Assembly (NCBI GenBank): GCA_002336915.1
Contig: DDET01000039.1
Coordinates: 1-48,463, forward strand
Reading direction: 5' to 3'
From: Bacteroidetes bacterium UBA1947
GTDB lineage: Bacteria > Bacteroidota > Bacteroidia > Chitinophagales > Chitinophagaceae
DNA length: 48,463 nucleotides
The stretch's first letter is position 1; every line of letters starts with the position of its first letter. The notes below the pieces were generated by a model that was not told the DNA's origin, ran no database searches, and was given only the letters and a program-made list of their open reading frames with translations. The position numbers and the translations under genes are program-made. Positions 17,085-24,701 of this stretch are shown one piece after another.

Positions 17085-18857
17085 ATGGACCAAGAAACAC
17101 TTGAGGCACTGAAAAACTGGTGGAACGAAGTTTCTTTTGAAGGCAAAGAGATATACCGCCTGGACGACACCGGCGACCTGGTACTGACAAAAGGAGTAAG
17201 CAATACCGAACGTGTTATTGCTAACCTGGCCCCCGATACTGCCGATGCAGTATTGAAAACACTGGTGGAAAAATACAACGAAGCTGCAGCACGCATAAAA
17301 GAGCTGCAGGTGGAATGGGTAGCCACAGAGGATAAGCTGAAGTTGATAGGCAAGGTGGAGCGCACCAAAGACTACCTGCTGCACACAGCAGCCGTAGGCC
17401 CCGTGCAGGACCTGTTTCGCGAAGTAACGGAATGGGAAAAAGTATTGCATCAGCTTACAGGTGAGAATTATAATTCTAAATTAAAACTGGCACAGCAGGC
17501 CGAAGAGCTTGCTGATACGGAGAACTTCAAGGAAGGTGCGAAGGCCTTTAAAGACCTTACCGAACTCTGGAAGCAAATAGGGTATGTGGACAAAGACCGC
17601 AACGATAAATTGTGGGACAGGATAGAGGCAGCGAAAACAAAGTTCTTCGACCGCAAGCGCCAGTTCCAGGAAGACCATGGCAAGGAAATGCTGCAGAACC
17701 TGGACCTGAAAATGGAACTGGTGGAAAAGGCCGAGAAGCTGGCAGCATCCGAAGAATGGAAGGAAACCACCGAAGTTTTCCGCAAGCTCATGGATGAGTG
17801 GAAGACCGTGGGCCGCACCATGCACGATAAGAACGAGGCCCTCTGGCAGCGCTTCATAGCTGCAAAGAATGCCTTCTTCGATCGCAAAAAAGAACACTCC
17901 GATAACATACATAAAGAGCAGGAAAATAATGCTGTGCTTAAGCAGGCTATCATAGATAAAGCCATTGCAATGCAGGACAGTACAAAATGGAATGCCACAT
18001 CAGACGCGTATGAAGAACTGATGGAAGAGTGGAAGAAAGTGGGCCGCGTGGCCGGTGAGCTGGGCGAAGAGCTATGGCAGAAATTCCAGGCGGCAAAAGA
18101 TGTTTTCTTTAAGGCCAAGCGTGCGCATTTTGAAACTGCGCGTGTATCTATGGAAGATAATCTTACCCGCAAGATGGCCATCCTGAACCGTGCGGAGTCT
18201 TTAAAGAACTCAACACAGTGGAGCGACACTACGGCGGAAATGAACGAGCTGATGGACGAGTGGAAGAGCATAGGCCCTGTGCCCCGGGCGCAGAGCGAAG
18301 ATATATGGCAGCGCTTCCTTGCAGCACGTAAGAACTTCTTTGAGCGTAAGGACGCCTCGCGCGAAAAACGTAAAGAGCAGTTTGAAAAGCACAAGACAGA
18401 GCGCGTAGCACAAACGCACAACTTTGTACAAACCCTGCAGGACGAGATAAAAGAACACGAAGAAGAGCTGGCCGATTTCAAGAACGGCCTGGAAAATATA
18501 ACTCCCGGCAAAAAGGCCGAAGAGCTGCGTGCGCACCTCGAAAATTTGATAAAAGAAGTAGGGGCCAAAATAGAAAAGAAACGCGCCAAGCTGGAAGATG
18601 CCCGCAAGCAGAGCGAAGAGCTGCTGCAAAAGACCAAAGCAGAAAAAGAAAAGCCCAAGGCCAAACAAACTAACGAAGCGCCACCGGCTGAAACCACAGC
18701 ATCAACTACTGAAGCCCCAACCGAAGAGCAGGAAGCAGAGACAGTAACAGCATCTGCTGATGAACCTGCTTCAGAAGAGCAGGCGGCCGAGACGGTAACG
18801 GCATCTGGCGAACCGGCTGCGGAAGAACAGGAAGGAGCTACGCCAGGTGAAGCATAA
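17085..18857 (+). CDS. DUF349 domain protein with four repeats
   Basis: A 590-residue, highly charged, helical cytoplasmic protein. After an N-terminal segment (~1-130), four DUF349 repeats of ~70 residues follow, each with a WK-(I/V)G core, (L/I)W-(R/K)F or WDRI, then AK-FF-(R/K). A coiled coil follows (~430-530), then an acidic Ala/Glu/Thr-rich tail (~535-590). The tail contains an imperfect direct repeat of AETVTAS followed by EPA. DUF349 proteins are common in Bacteroidota and Actinobacteria and their function is unresolved; binding to another macromolecule through helical repeats is a guess. A terminator lies ~40 bases downstream. Confidence 0.92.
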   Translation: MDQETLEALKNWWNEVSFEGKEIYRLDDTGDLVLTKGVSNTERVIANLAPDTADAVLKTLVEKYNEAAARIKELQVEWVATEDKLKLIGKVERTKDYLLHTAAVGPVQDLFREVTEWEKVLHQLTGENYNSKLKLAQQAEELADTENFKEGAKAFKDLTELWKQIGYVDKDRNDKLWDRIEAAKTKFFDRKRQFQEDHGKEMLQNLDLKMELVEKAEKLAASEEWKETTEVFRKLMDEWKTVGRTMHDKNEALWQRFIAAKNAFFDRKKEHSDNIHKEQENNAVLKQAIIDKAIAMQDSTKWNATSDAYEELMEEWKKVGRVAGELGEELWQKFQAAKDVFFKAKRAHFETARVSMEDNLTRKMAILNRAESLKNSTQWSDTTAEMNELMDEWKSIGPVPRAQSEDIWQRFLAARKNFFERKDASREKRKEQFEKHKTERVAQTHNFVQTLQDEIKEHEEELADFKNGLENITPGKKAEELRAHLENLIKEVGAKIEKKRAKLEDARKQSEELLQKTKAEKEKPKAKQTNEAPPAETTASTTEAPTEEQEAETVTASADEPASEEQAAETVTASGEPAAEEQEGATPGEA

Positions 18858-18896
18858 GTAAGGTTCATAATTTTCATTTTTAGATCAACATATTGC

Positions 18897-18930
18897 AATG
18901 ACAAGTCGTTAGAAGGCTTGTCATTTTTTT
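18897..18930 (+). terminator. Rho-independent terminator
   Basis: AATGACAAG (18897-18905) pairs with CTTGTCATT (18917-18925) around an 11-nt loop, and a T run continues to 18930. It ends the DUF349 gene and touches the stop codon of the convergent gene. Confidence 0.85.
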
Positions 18931-19588
18931 ATTTTATGCTGTAGGCCGGTGGTGTAGGGAAGTAGGGAATGTTATTTGCTTCGCAGAAATTTTTGAATTC
19001 TTCCTCTTTATTGTAAAAGCCTTCGCTTGCTTCAATATCGTTTTGGATATCCTGTAGCTCATCCTGAGCAGTGCGGGATGTAAATGTTTCCTCAGCATTT
19101 GGTATGTCTTGTTCGCTCATGTAGTCGATTTCGGTAGGCACATGGGTTTGCTGCATTTTTTCTTCCATGAAGGTTGTGGTATGCTGCTCAAGCTTTTCGG
19201 CAAGTCCCGGGTCTTTGCTTGCTACATGCTGGCAGAAATCGGTAACGCTTTCCATATTCTCACCGATGGAGGACGTTTGCCGCATTTTGATGATGCACCA
19301 AACAAGCTTGCGCATTACATCAGCCTCGTGCCAGGTGGGGAAACGCTGACCGGGGATGCGGCTACGGATATTGTGATTTAGTTCCTGCAATTGGGCATAC
19401 ATGTCTTCGACGAGCATAGAGGGCATGCGGAGCATGGCCATACGAAGCTGGTTCCAGTTGCCTTCGTTGACCCAGAAGCAGACGGTTTTTTTGCTGACAC
19501 CGACGTAGGCGGCGATGGCTGCCTGCGAGAGGTTGGTATTGAAATAAAGATCGCGGGCGAGCGATTGTTGTTTTGGTTTTGTGTTCAT
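18929..19588 (-). CDS. Orphan HTH protein resembling a phage terminase small subunit
   Basis: A 219-residue protein. Residues ~8-45 form a helix-turn-helix of the kind found in terminase small subunits and transposase-like proteins (ARDLYFNTNLSQAAIAAYVG, then KKTVCFWVNEGNW). The middle is helical (~50-115). The C-terminal ~90 residues are acidic, Glu/Gln-rich and probably disordered. No large terminase, portal or other phage gene is near, so it is an orphan: a phage remnant, or a domesticated DNA-binding protein. It sits beside a repeat-rich ~950-base non-coding region. The N-terminal similarity is clear by eye, but assignment to terminase is uncertain. Confidence 0.6.
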   Translation of the reverse strand: MNTKPKQQSLARDLYFNTNLSQAAIAAYVGVSKKTVCFWVNEGNWNQLRMAMLRMPSMLVEDMYAQLQELNHNIRSRIPGQRFPTWHEADVMRKLVWCIIKMRQTSSIGENMESVTDFCQHVASKDPGLAEKLEQHTTTFMEEKMQQTHVPTEIDYMSEQDIPNAEETFTSRTAQDELQDIQNDIEASEGFYNKEEEFKNFCEANNIPYFPTPPAYSIK

Positions 19589-19812
19589 AGTTGATAATGG
19601 TTTAAATAATTAATTAGCCCACCAGAGCGAGTTGTTGAAATGTAAACGAGAAAAAGTGTTTACTTATGAAGGTGGTTGAATGGGTAAAGCGTGTTGATTT
19701 TGTTGGGTTATTAGGGGAATTGAAATGTTTTGAAAGGTTAATGAAGGGTTCATAACTGCTTATAGTTTATTGCTTAAGAGGAAAACTCATCTGAAGAAAC
19801 TTTCTTCATCTT

Positions 19813-19848
19813 GTTACTTTCTTTTGTCTTGATACAAAAGAAAGTAAC
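19813..19848. repeat. Perfect 15-bp inverted repeat
   Basis: GTTACTTTCTTTTGT (19813-19827) and its exact complement (19834-19848) flank a CTTGAT loop. The arms and the following AAAGAAAAGATCAAGGCT resemble a repeat I have seen dispersed in Bacteroidota genomes (from memory, not checked). Confidence 0.75.
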
Positions 19849-20122
19849 CAAAGAAAAGATCAAGGCTCTTGGAAAGAAAGCAAAAAAATATTTGCTTAGC
19901 CCTAAAGAGGGAAATAAGTTCAAACTTCGAATATATCCATGCAATAGCAGGACTATTATAAGTCCGAATTACTTTAAACGTCAGTAGACGGTTCCCTCTT
20001 CTTAACGGTCTAATCAAATATTTTCTTAACGCGTTCTTTCCAAATGCCGTTTCTATTTTGTCCCATTTTGAGTTTTTCCACAAAGGTCAAGTGCAGAATT
20101 GGGATGGCGAAATCGAAGTTTT

Positions 20123-20172
20123 ATGATACCCTTCTGGAAGGGTATCATACCCCTTTACGGAGGGTATCATAA
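20123..20172. repeat. GGTATCAT palindrome cluster
   Basis: ATGATACCCTTC (20123-20134) and GAAGGGTATCAT (20137-20148) form a near-continuous palindrome. A third AGGGTATCAT follows at 20161-20170. Confidence 0.7.
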
Positions 20173-20318
20173 TCTTATTTCCGGTTATAGTTCAAAAGTC
20201 AAAATTCAAAAGCTATTGAACTGCTTTTGATTGTGGAGGTAGAAAATTGATTGTTATATGAAAAGTAAAAAAGTTGTTTTTGGGGATGCAAAATGTCTCG
20301 TTTCAAAGAATAATGTTG

Positions 20319-20437
20319 TGTCCCAGAGGGACTACCGCTTTGTAGTTAATGTGATAGGTAGCAGTGACGTTGCCCCAGAGGGGCAATATATTAGATGGGG
20401 TATTTTGTGGCTACAAAGCGGTAGCCCCGCTGGGGCA
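20319..20437. repeat. Long imperfect inverted repeat with CTACCGCTTTGTAG arms
   Basis: Arms of 27 bases (20319-20345 and 20411-20437) are complementary apart from four positions; the inner 14 bases, CTACCGCTTTGTAG at 20332-20345, match perfectly. Each arm also contains a small CCC-AG-GGG palindrome, and GCCCCAGAGGGGC lies between them. The structure resembles a MITE- or REP-type non-autonomous element. Confidence 0.75.
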
Positions 20438-20542
20438 TCTCATAGAGAGATGGAAACATAACGACGAAGAAGGATAGTCTCGCTCTATCAAAACAATAAG
20501 CGACAAAATTTTTCAACGGCGCGATGGAGTTTTAAAACAGGT

Positions 20543-21646
20543 TTATCTTTCCTCCAGTATCGGCTCGCAGCCAAATTGCTTTATGAGCAGATCGTCATAA
20601 GCGTCGGCTTTTTCAAACAGGTCGCGGTACATATGTTCGCCTGTATCGGGCGTCATATCCAGGTCGTACACAAGAGAACTGAGCACAATATTATCGCCCT
20701 GCAGGCTGAAGAGCTTGCCGCGCATATTGTAGTTCTCCTTAAGCAGGTATATGTACAGCTCCTTGATGCCGGTCTTAGGCAGGCGGCAGAGGTAAGCATC
20801 GCTTACTATAAAATAATTATCCGGGTTGTAAGTGATCTTGATCTTGGCCGAGCCCTGCTCCACCTCCCAGCGATTGGTGCCGGTGCGTGCCAGCTCTTTA
20901 TCCTGCCCCAGTTTTTCCAGTATGTCCTCCACCACTTTTGCTATGCCCGATAATGGTGCTTCCTTTGGTTCTTCCTTTTTAGGGAACTCTATTTTAGTTC
21001 CGCAGTTGGGGCAATACTGTCCTGCTTCAAGTGTTTGCTCGGTAACCAATGTACTGCATGAGGGACAGCGTATGGCCAGCTCGCCACGGTGCGGCAGGTA
21101 TTGGTCCAGCGCCTCCTTCAAGTATGATGATGGCAATGCGAAGCCAAGGTTATCGCCGCCCTTAATGATAAAAGTATTTACACCCACAATGTCGCCCGCC
21201 TCGTTCACCAATGGGCCACCGCTGTTGCCGGGGTTTATGGCAGCATCTATCTGTATGTATTTAATACCCTGCTGCACCCTGTCCACCCGCGATATAACAC
21301 CCTGCGTAGCCGTATAGTTGAGCCCGTAAGGATGGCCTATGGCCAGTACAGTATCGCCATCGTGCGTGTTCTCATAGAGCCCCAGCTTCAGGTCGGGCAA
21401 GGCATGCAGGTCAACTGGTGGTGTAACAAAAGCAAGGTCGTATTTGCTGTCGGAAAAAACCACGGGTGCCAGGCGCTTATCAAAGTTGCGGCCTTTTACG
21501 GTCACGCGGCGGCTATCGCCCACCACGTGGTTGTTAGTAACTATCAGGTCATAATCGCGCAGGTAGAAGCCCGTACCTGTGCCTGTCTTGGTAGCTATCT
21601 GCACTACTGCATCGTGGTACCGTTCTATGATCTCCTGTATGGTCAT
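20543..21646 (-). CDS. Cytosolic trypsin-like serine protease with zinc ribbon and YbjN-like C-terminal domain
   Basis: A 367-residue protein with no signal peptide or membrane segment. Residues 1-185 are an S1C/HtrA-type trypsin fold with an intact triad: His40 (NNHVVG), Asp70 (SKYDLAF) and Ser142 (NPGNSGGPL). A zinc ribbon follows (Cys194, Cys197, Cys212, Cys215). Residues ~260-360 form an alpha/beta domain resembling the YbjN/type III secretion chaperone-like fold, with NY near 306 and ADAYDDLL near 348. There is no PDZ domain, unlike DegP. The start overlaps the stop of the upstream gene by one base (TAATG), which implies translational coupling. The upstream protein carries a similar C-domain. 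A zinc-ribbon-tethered intracellular protease that acts with its partner is an inference. Confidence 0.88.
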   Translation of the reverse strand: MTIQEIIERYHDAVVQIATKTGTGTGFYLRDYDLIVTNNHVVGDSRRVTVKGRNFDKRLAPVVFSDSKYDLAFVTPPVDLHALPDLKLGLYENTHDGDTVLAIGHPYGLNYTATQGVISRVDRVQQGIKYIQIDAAINPGNSGGPLVNEAGDIVGVNTFIIKGGDNLGFALPSSYLKEALDQYLPHRGELAIRCPSCSTLVTEQTLEAGQYCPNCGTKIEFPKKEEPKEAPLSGIAKVVEDILEKLGQDKELARTGTNRWEVEQGSAKIKITYNPDNYFIVSDAYLCRLPKTGIKELYIYLLKENYNMRGKLFSLQGDNIVLSSLVYDLDMTPDTGEHMYRDLFEKADAYDDLLIKQFGCEPILEER

Positions 21647-23043
21647 TATCTCTTTGTTTCCAGGTTAAGGCCCGCCATGAGCTGTGTAAAGCTGAGGCCA
21701 AAAGAATAAAGGCTGTCGTATGAAAGCTGGTTATGGTCCCACTTCATATTTGGGAATTTATCGGCGTAGTTCTTTACCGCTTCGTCTATTGCCCTGCGGA
21801 TAGCTTCTTTGTTGAACTGGCTATTAGCAGTATCGTAAAGGCTTTGCTGCATACCCAGGGCGGTGAAATATTCTGAGTACATAACGGCCATGTATATGGT
21901 AGCAAGATCGGTAAGCACACGGGGCATACTGTAGATGAACTGGTTGTACATGACACCATATTCATTGAGCACCCGCGCCAGGGCGGGGTACTTATTGTCC
22001 ACGTACCAGCGCGAGTCGTTGTTGGCATTTATCATATGCTCGTTCACCTTCTCGATAGGCCCGGGGGCGCTTATGGCAAAGGAGCTTTTGCTCCGGTACA
22101 CGCTGGCTGCAAATTCCTCGCGTGTCAGGTCCAGCATTTTGCGGGCAGCTTCCTTCATCATCTGGTTGCGCTCCACCAGCGATACCTCTTCCTTCTTCTC
22201 CCAGTACATGGAGTGTATGCGCTCCATCTGTGTGAGCAACTTAGCCTCAGGCGTGACAAGGAAATCGATGCGGTATATAAGCGTGAGCAGCAGGTATGCA
22301 ATAGAGCCCGAAAAAGAATCGGCATTCAGCTCATTAATTTGGTCTATCGTCTCCTGTATCCACTTGTGGAACCAGGTGTACTTTATGTCCAGTTCCTGTT
22401 CGCTAAGCTTTACCAAATGGTCTGTGCCCGAGGGCTTCAGCATATTGAAATCGGTGAGCAGCATATCATCCAGCCTGTCGGCCTTGGTAGCCAGCTCGCG
22501 CATGCCGTAATACAGCTTATTGGGGCTGGCTGATGTCACATCGCTATCGAAGATCATACAGAGGGTGTTGTTCTCGTCCATAGCACTGTGTGTATAGAAG
22601 AGACTATAGTTCATGTCGAGCAGGCGGCGCATTACGGCGGTGGCAGGTGTGTCCATAATAGCCAGGGGTGCCTTAGCTACTATCTTTAGGCCATCGCTGG
22701 AGCCCTTTATGCATTTAGAGCCCTGCAGTATTTCGAAAGTGAACTTGTCGCCCTCGGGCCGGAAGTGCACATTGTCCTCCACCTCATCGCGCAGGTAATC
22801 GAACAAGGCAGTAAATGACTCGGTGTATTTTTTTTCTTTAAAACGGTCTTCGGCTATATACCAGCTCTGGGTCTTCTTGTAGCTCTTATTGTTATCGCTA
22901 TAGCGCCCGAAGCGGATGCCATCGAGCCCGGCAAAGGGGCTGGCAATACCTGAGGCCTCGGATGAAACATGCTCATGTGCCGTGTCGCCGTTCGCGGCCT
23001 TCTGCTCATCTGCCTTCCCTAAAAGTTTATCTAACCAACCCAT
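21646..23043 (-). CDS. Uncharacterised protein with YbjN-like domain, coupled to the protease
   Basis: A 465-residue soluble protein I do not recognise as a named family. Residues 1-60 are low-complexity after an MGWLDKLLGK helix. Residues ~100-200 resemble the C-terminal domain of the downstream protease: both have L-x3-NY, an N-(T/I)-(L/V) strand, an acidic turn and a closing ADRLDDMLLTDF (here) or ADAYDDLLIKQF (protease). Residues ~205-465 are mostly helical, rich in Met, Tyr and acidic residues, with no enzyme motif. It ends in the TAATG overlap with the protease start, so the two are made together. It could be a substrate adaptor, inhibitor or sensor for the protease; the sequence does not decide. 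Confidence 0.85.
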   Translation of the reverse strand: MGWLDKLLGKADEQKAANGDTAHEHVSSEASGIASPFAGLDGIRFGRYSDNNKSYKKTQSWYIAEDRFKEKKYTESFTALFDYLRDEVEDNVHFRPEGDKFTFEILQGSKCIKGSSDGLKIVAKAPLAIMDTPATAVMRRLLDMNYSLFYTHSAMDENNTLCMIFDSDVTSASPNKLYYGMRELATKADRLDDMLLTDFNMLKPSGTDHLVKLSEQELDIKYTWFHKWIQETIDQINELNADSFSGSIAYLLLTLIYRIDFLVTPEAKLLTQMERIHSMYWEKKEEVSLVERNQMMKEAARKMLDLTREEFAASVYRSKSSFAISAPGPIEKVNEHMINANNDSRWYVDNKYPALARVLNEYGVMYNQFIYSMPRVLTDLATIYMAVMYSEYFTALGMQQSLYDTANSQFNKEAIRRAIDEAVKNYADKFPNMKWDHNQLSYDSLYSFGLSFTQLMAGLNLETKR

Positions 23044-23080
23044 TTATATTATGACCTGAATTTTATAGCGCCTAAAAATA

Positions 23081-23088
23081 CAAAAGTA
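23081..23088 (-). promoter_or_regulatory. Candidate -7 element for the protease operon
   Basis: On the minus strand this reads TACTTTTG, a full match to TAnnTTTG, 37 bases before the start at 23043. No TTG at suitable spacing was found. Confidence 0.35.
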
Positions 23089-23162
23089 TCAGCCAACAAT
23101 CATTATGCAGCTATTTGAGAGAAATGAATAATGTTTTTAACACACCCTTATTGCACGCTCTT

Positions 23163-23199
23163 AAGGTGTCTGGCCGCGGGAAGCGGTGCTGACGCTGGC
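23163..23199. repeat. Third copy of the GTAGCGTCAG-type dispersed repeat
   Basis: Read on the minus strand it is GCCAGCGTCAGCACCGCTT, then CCCGCGGCCAGACACC. It matches the copies at 12188-12266 and ends 3 bases from the stop of the ribonuclease Z gene. Confidence 0.75.
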
Positions 23200-23202
23200 T
23201 GT

Positions 23203-24105
23203 CTATATCTCGTAAGCTGTACCTTCTATAGTTACCTGTACGTTCGGGAAGATGGGGAGTGCCTCTTCGCGGAAGGGCTCGAGGTCCCGGTACTTGGAAG
23301 AGAAGTGGCCGAGCAGCAATTGCTTTGCATTGGCCATTTTGGCCAGCTGTGCAGCCTGCGCGGCGGTGCTGTGAAACCTTTTCTCTGCCTTGTCGGCGTC
23401 ACGGTCCAGGTAGGTGCATTCGTGGTAAATGGTGTCTGCGCCTTGTATCACATCCAGGAATGAATCTGTAAAGATGGTATCGGCGCAGTAGGCATATTTA
23501 CGTGGCGAGGGGCCATCTTCGGTCACCCAGTCATTCTTCACCAGCAGGCCGTCTTCGCGTTGAAAATCCTTGCCTTGCTTTAGCTGGTCGTAAAAATCGG
23601 GCGCTATGCCATATTCTTTTGCCTTGTCGGGCAGCAGCTTGCGGCCTTTTGTCTTGCGCTCTATAAGAAAACCGTGGCATTGTATACGGTGGTTGACCGG
23701 GAAACAAGTGACCTTGAACATATCATTTTCCACCAGTAGTTCGGTGCCTTCCGGCAGTGGGTGAAAGAAGTATGGGAAACAAAGCGTAGTATCGGCCACG
23801 TTGAAGATCTGGTCCATCATGGCGCCCAGGGGGGCCGGGGCATATAAGTGCAGCGGCGCCGTGCGGCCCAGCAGGCTCATGCTATTGATAAGGCCCGGCA
23901 GACCAAAATAATGGTCGCCATGCAGGTGGCTGATGAAAATATGCTCCAGGTTGCGCCATCTAAGCCCATAACGCTGCATCTGCACCTGGGTGCCCTCACC
24001 GCAATCGAGCATTATGAGCGCACCGTAAACCGATACGACCTGCGAGGTGGGGTGCCTGCCAAAAGCCGGGAGGGCCGAATTATTTCCTAGTATAGTTACT
24101 TTCAT
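23203..24105 (-). CDS. rnz: Ribonuclease Z
   Basis: A 300-residue metallo-beta-lactamase-fold endonuclease that trims the 3' end of pre-tRNA. Family motifs are present: LGNNSALPAFGRHPTSQ at the start, LDCGEGTQ, the zinc motif SHLHGDHYFGLPGL (His60-His65), PVNHRIQCHGF, AYCADT and the late LLLGHFSSKYRD. Length is normal. The start was set at the ATG at 24105 (MKVTILG), where the family begins; a TTG at 24132 would add nine atypical residues and overlap the upstream gene. It lies 13 bases after the STAS gene, so the two probably form an operon. Confidence 0.96.
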   Translation of the reverse strand: MKVTILGNNSALPAFGRHPTSQVVSVYGALIMLDCGEGTQVQMQRYGLRWRNLEHIFISHLHGDHYFGLPGLINSMSLLGRTAPLHLYAPAPLGAMMDQIFNVADTTLCFPYFFHPLPEGTELLVENDMFKVTCFPVNHRIQCHGFLIERKTKGRKLLPDKAKEYGIAPDFYDQLKQGKDFQREDGLLVKNDWVTEDGPSPRKYAYCADTIFTDSFLDVIQGADTIYHECTYLDRDADKAEKRFHSTAAQAAQLAKMANAKQLLLGHFSSKYRDLEPFREEALPIFPNVQVTIEGTAYEI

Positions 24106-24118
24106 CGTCTTAGCTGCC

Positions 24119-24493
24119 TTAGTCTTCGTCAAACAAATCCCGTTCCAGTATCTCCATGCTTACTATATCAATTGCCTCCTGCATAGTAGGGGCAATGTTC
24201 AGGGCACTATCGGTCTCATCCTTCTTAAGTTGCTGCAATACAGTGTCCTGTATATTGGTAAATACGAGGGAACAATTATTGCTATAGCAATCTTCGTGTA
24301 GCTCTGTTAACAGGTGGAAGGACTTAGGATCGGTATCAAGGCAGTTATGCAGGTCGATAATATAGTTTTCACTGCCGTTTTCGGTAAGTTCATTACACTT
24401 TTGGCGAAGCGATGCTGCCAAATTAGCATCTAAATGGTTAGATACCGGGGTAATTACTATATATGAAGGTTTGGTATCAATTTTGAATTCCAT
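24119..24493 (-). CDS. STAS-domain protein, anti-sigma-factor-antagonist-like
   Basis: A 124-residue single STAS domain (beta start EFKIDTKPSYIVITPVSNHLDANLA, split here: strand ~2-8 and strand ~11-16, then a DANLAASLRQKC helix). It has a SpoIIAA-like core strand (YIIDLHNCLD) and a following helix. In SpoIIAA-type proteins the loop reads D-S-S-G, with the second Ser phosphorylated by an anti-sigma kinase. Here residues 53-56 read D-T-D-P, so the usual phospho-Ser position is Asp. The start at 24493 was chosen because the 22 residues before it are not STAS-like. It lies directly upstream of rnz and is divergent from clpC. No kinase or sigma factor is adjacent, so the partner is unknown. Confidence 0.8.
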   Translation of the reverse strand: MEFKIDTKPSYIVITPVSNHLDANLAASLRQKCNELTENGSENYIIDLHNCLDTDPKSFHLLTELHEDCYSNNCSLVFTNIQDTVLQQLKKDETDSALNIAPTMQEAIDIVSMEILERDLFDED

Positions 24494-24701
24494 ACAGTAT
24501 AAAAAGTTTGGATGGTGGCAAGGCAGGGTTAAATTCGGGCATAAAATTAACATATCCAAGCTATACTTTCTTTCGTATATTTAATACAGGAAGTTAGTAA
24601 GGCAAAAGAAGTTAAAGGCAGGCAATGAGAATATAGCTAAACACAATACCATACTACATCCAATATCGTTAATTTTACATTTTAAAACAAGGACAGGATT
24701 C

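Larger units (their letters stand above)
19589..20542. other. Repeat-rich intergenic region without a supported gene
   Basis: The gap of 954 bases has no convincing coding sequence. It holds a 15-bp perfect inverted repeat (19813-19848), a GGTATCAT palindrome cluster (20123-20172), a TTCAAAAGTC word repeat (20191-20212) and a long inverted repeat (20319-20437). The rest is A+T-rich. Confidence 0.75.

Noticed and set aside
15750..17450. 566-residue open frame on the minus strand across the receptor, DUF4197 and DUF349 genes
   Set aside because: It is antisense to three convincing plus-strand genes, has no recognisable family, and is rich in Cys, Tyr and His as expected of a shadow frame.
17468..18904. 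478-residue open frame on the minus strand under the DUF349 gene
   Set aside because: The Ser/Ala/Cys-rich translation is the mirror of Glu/Lys/Ala codons of the DUF349 repeats; the plus-strand protein has clear domains.
19814..20083. 89-residue minus-strand open frame in the repeat-rich gap
   Set aside because: Its C-terminal part is encoded by the perfect inverted repeat and it resembles no family I know, so it is probably a chance frame over repeat DNA.
20258..20461. 67-residue plus-strand open frame
   Set aside because: It lies on the long inverted repeat (20319-20437), which determines most of its sequence.
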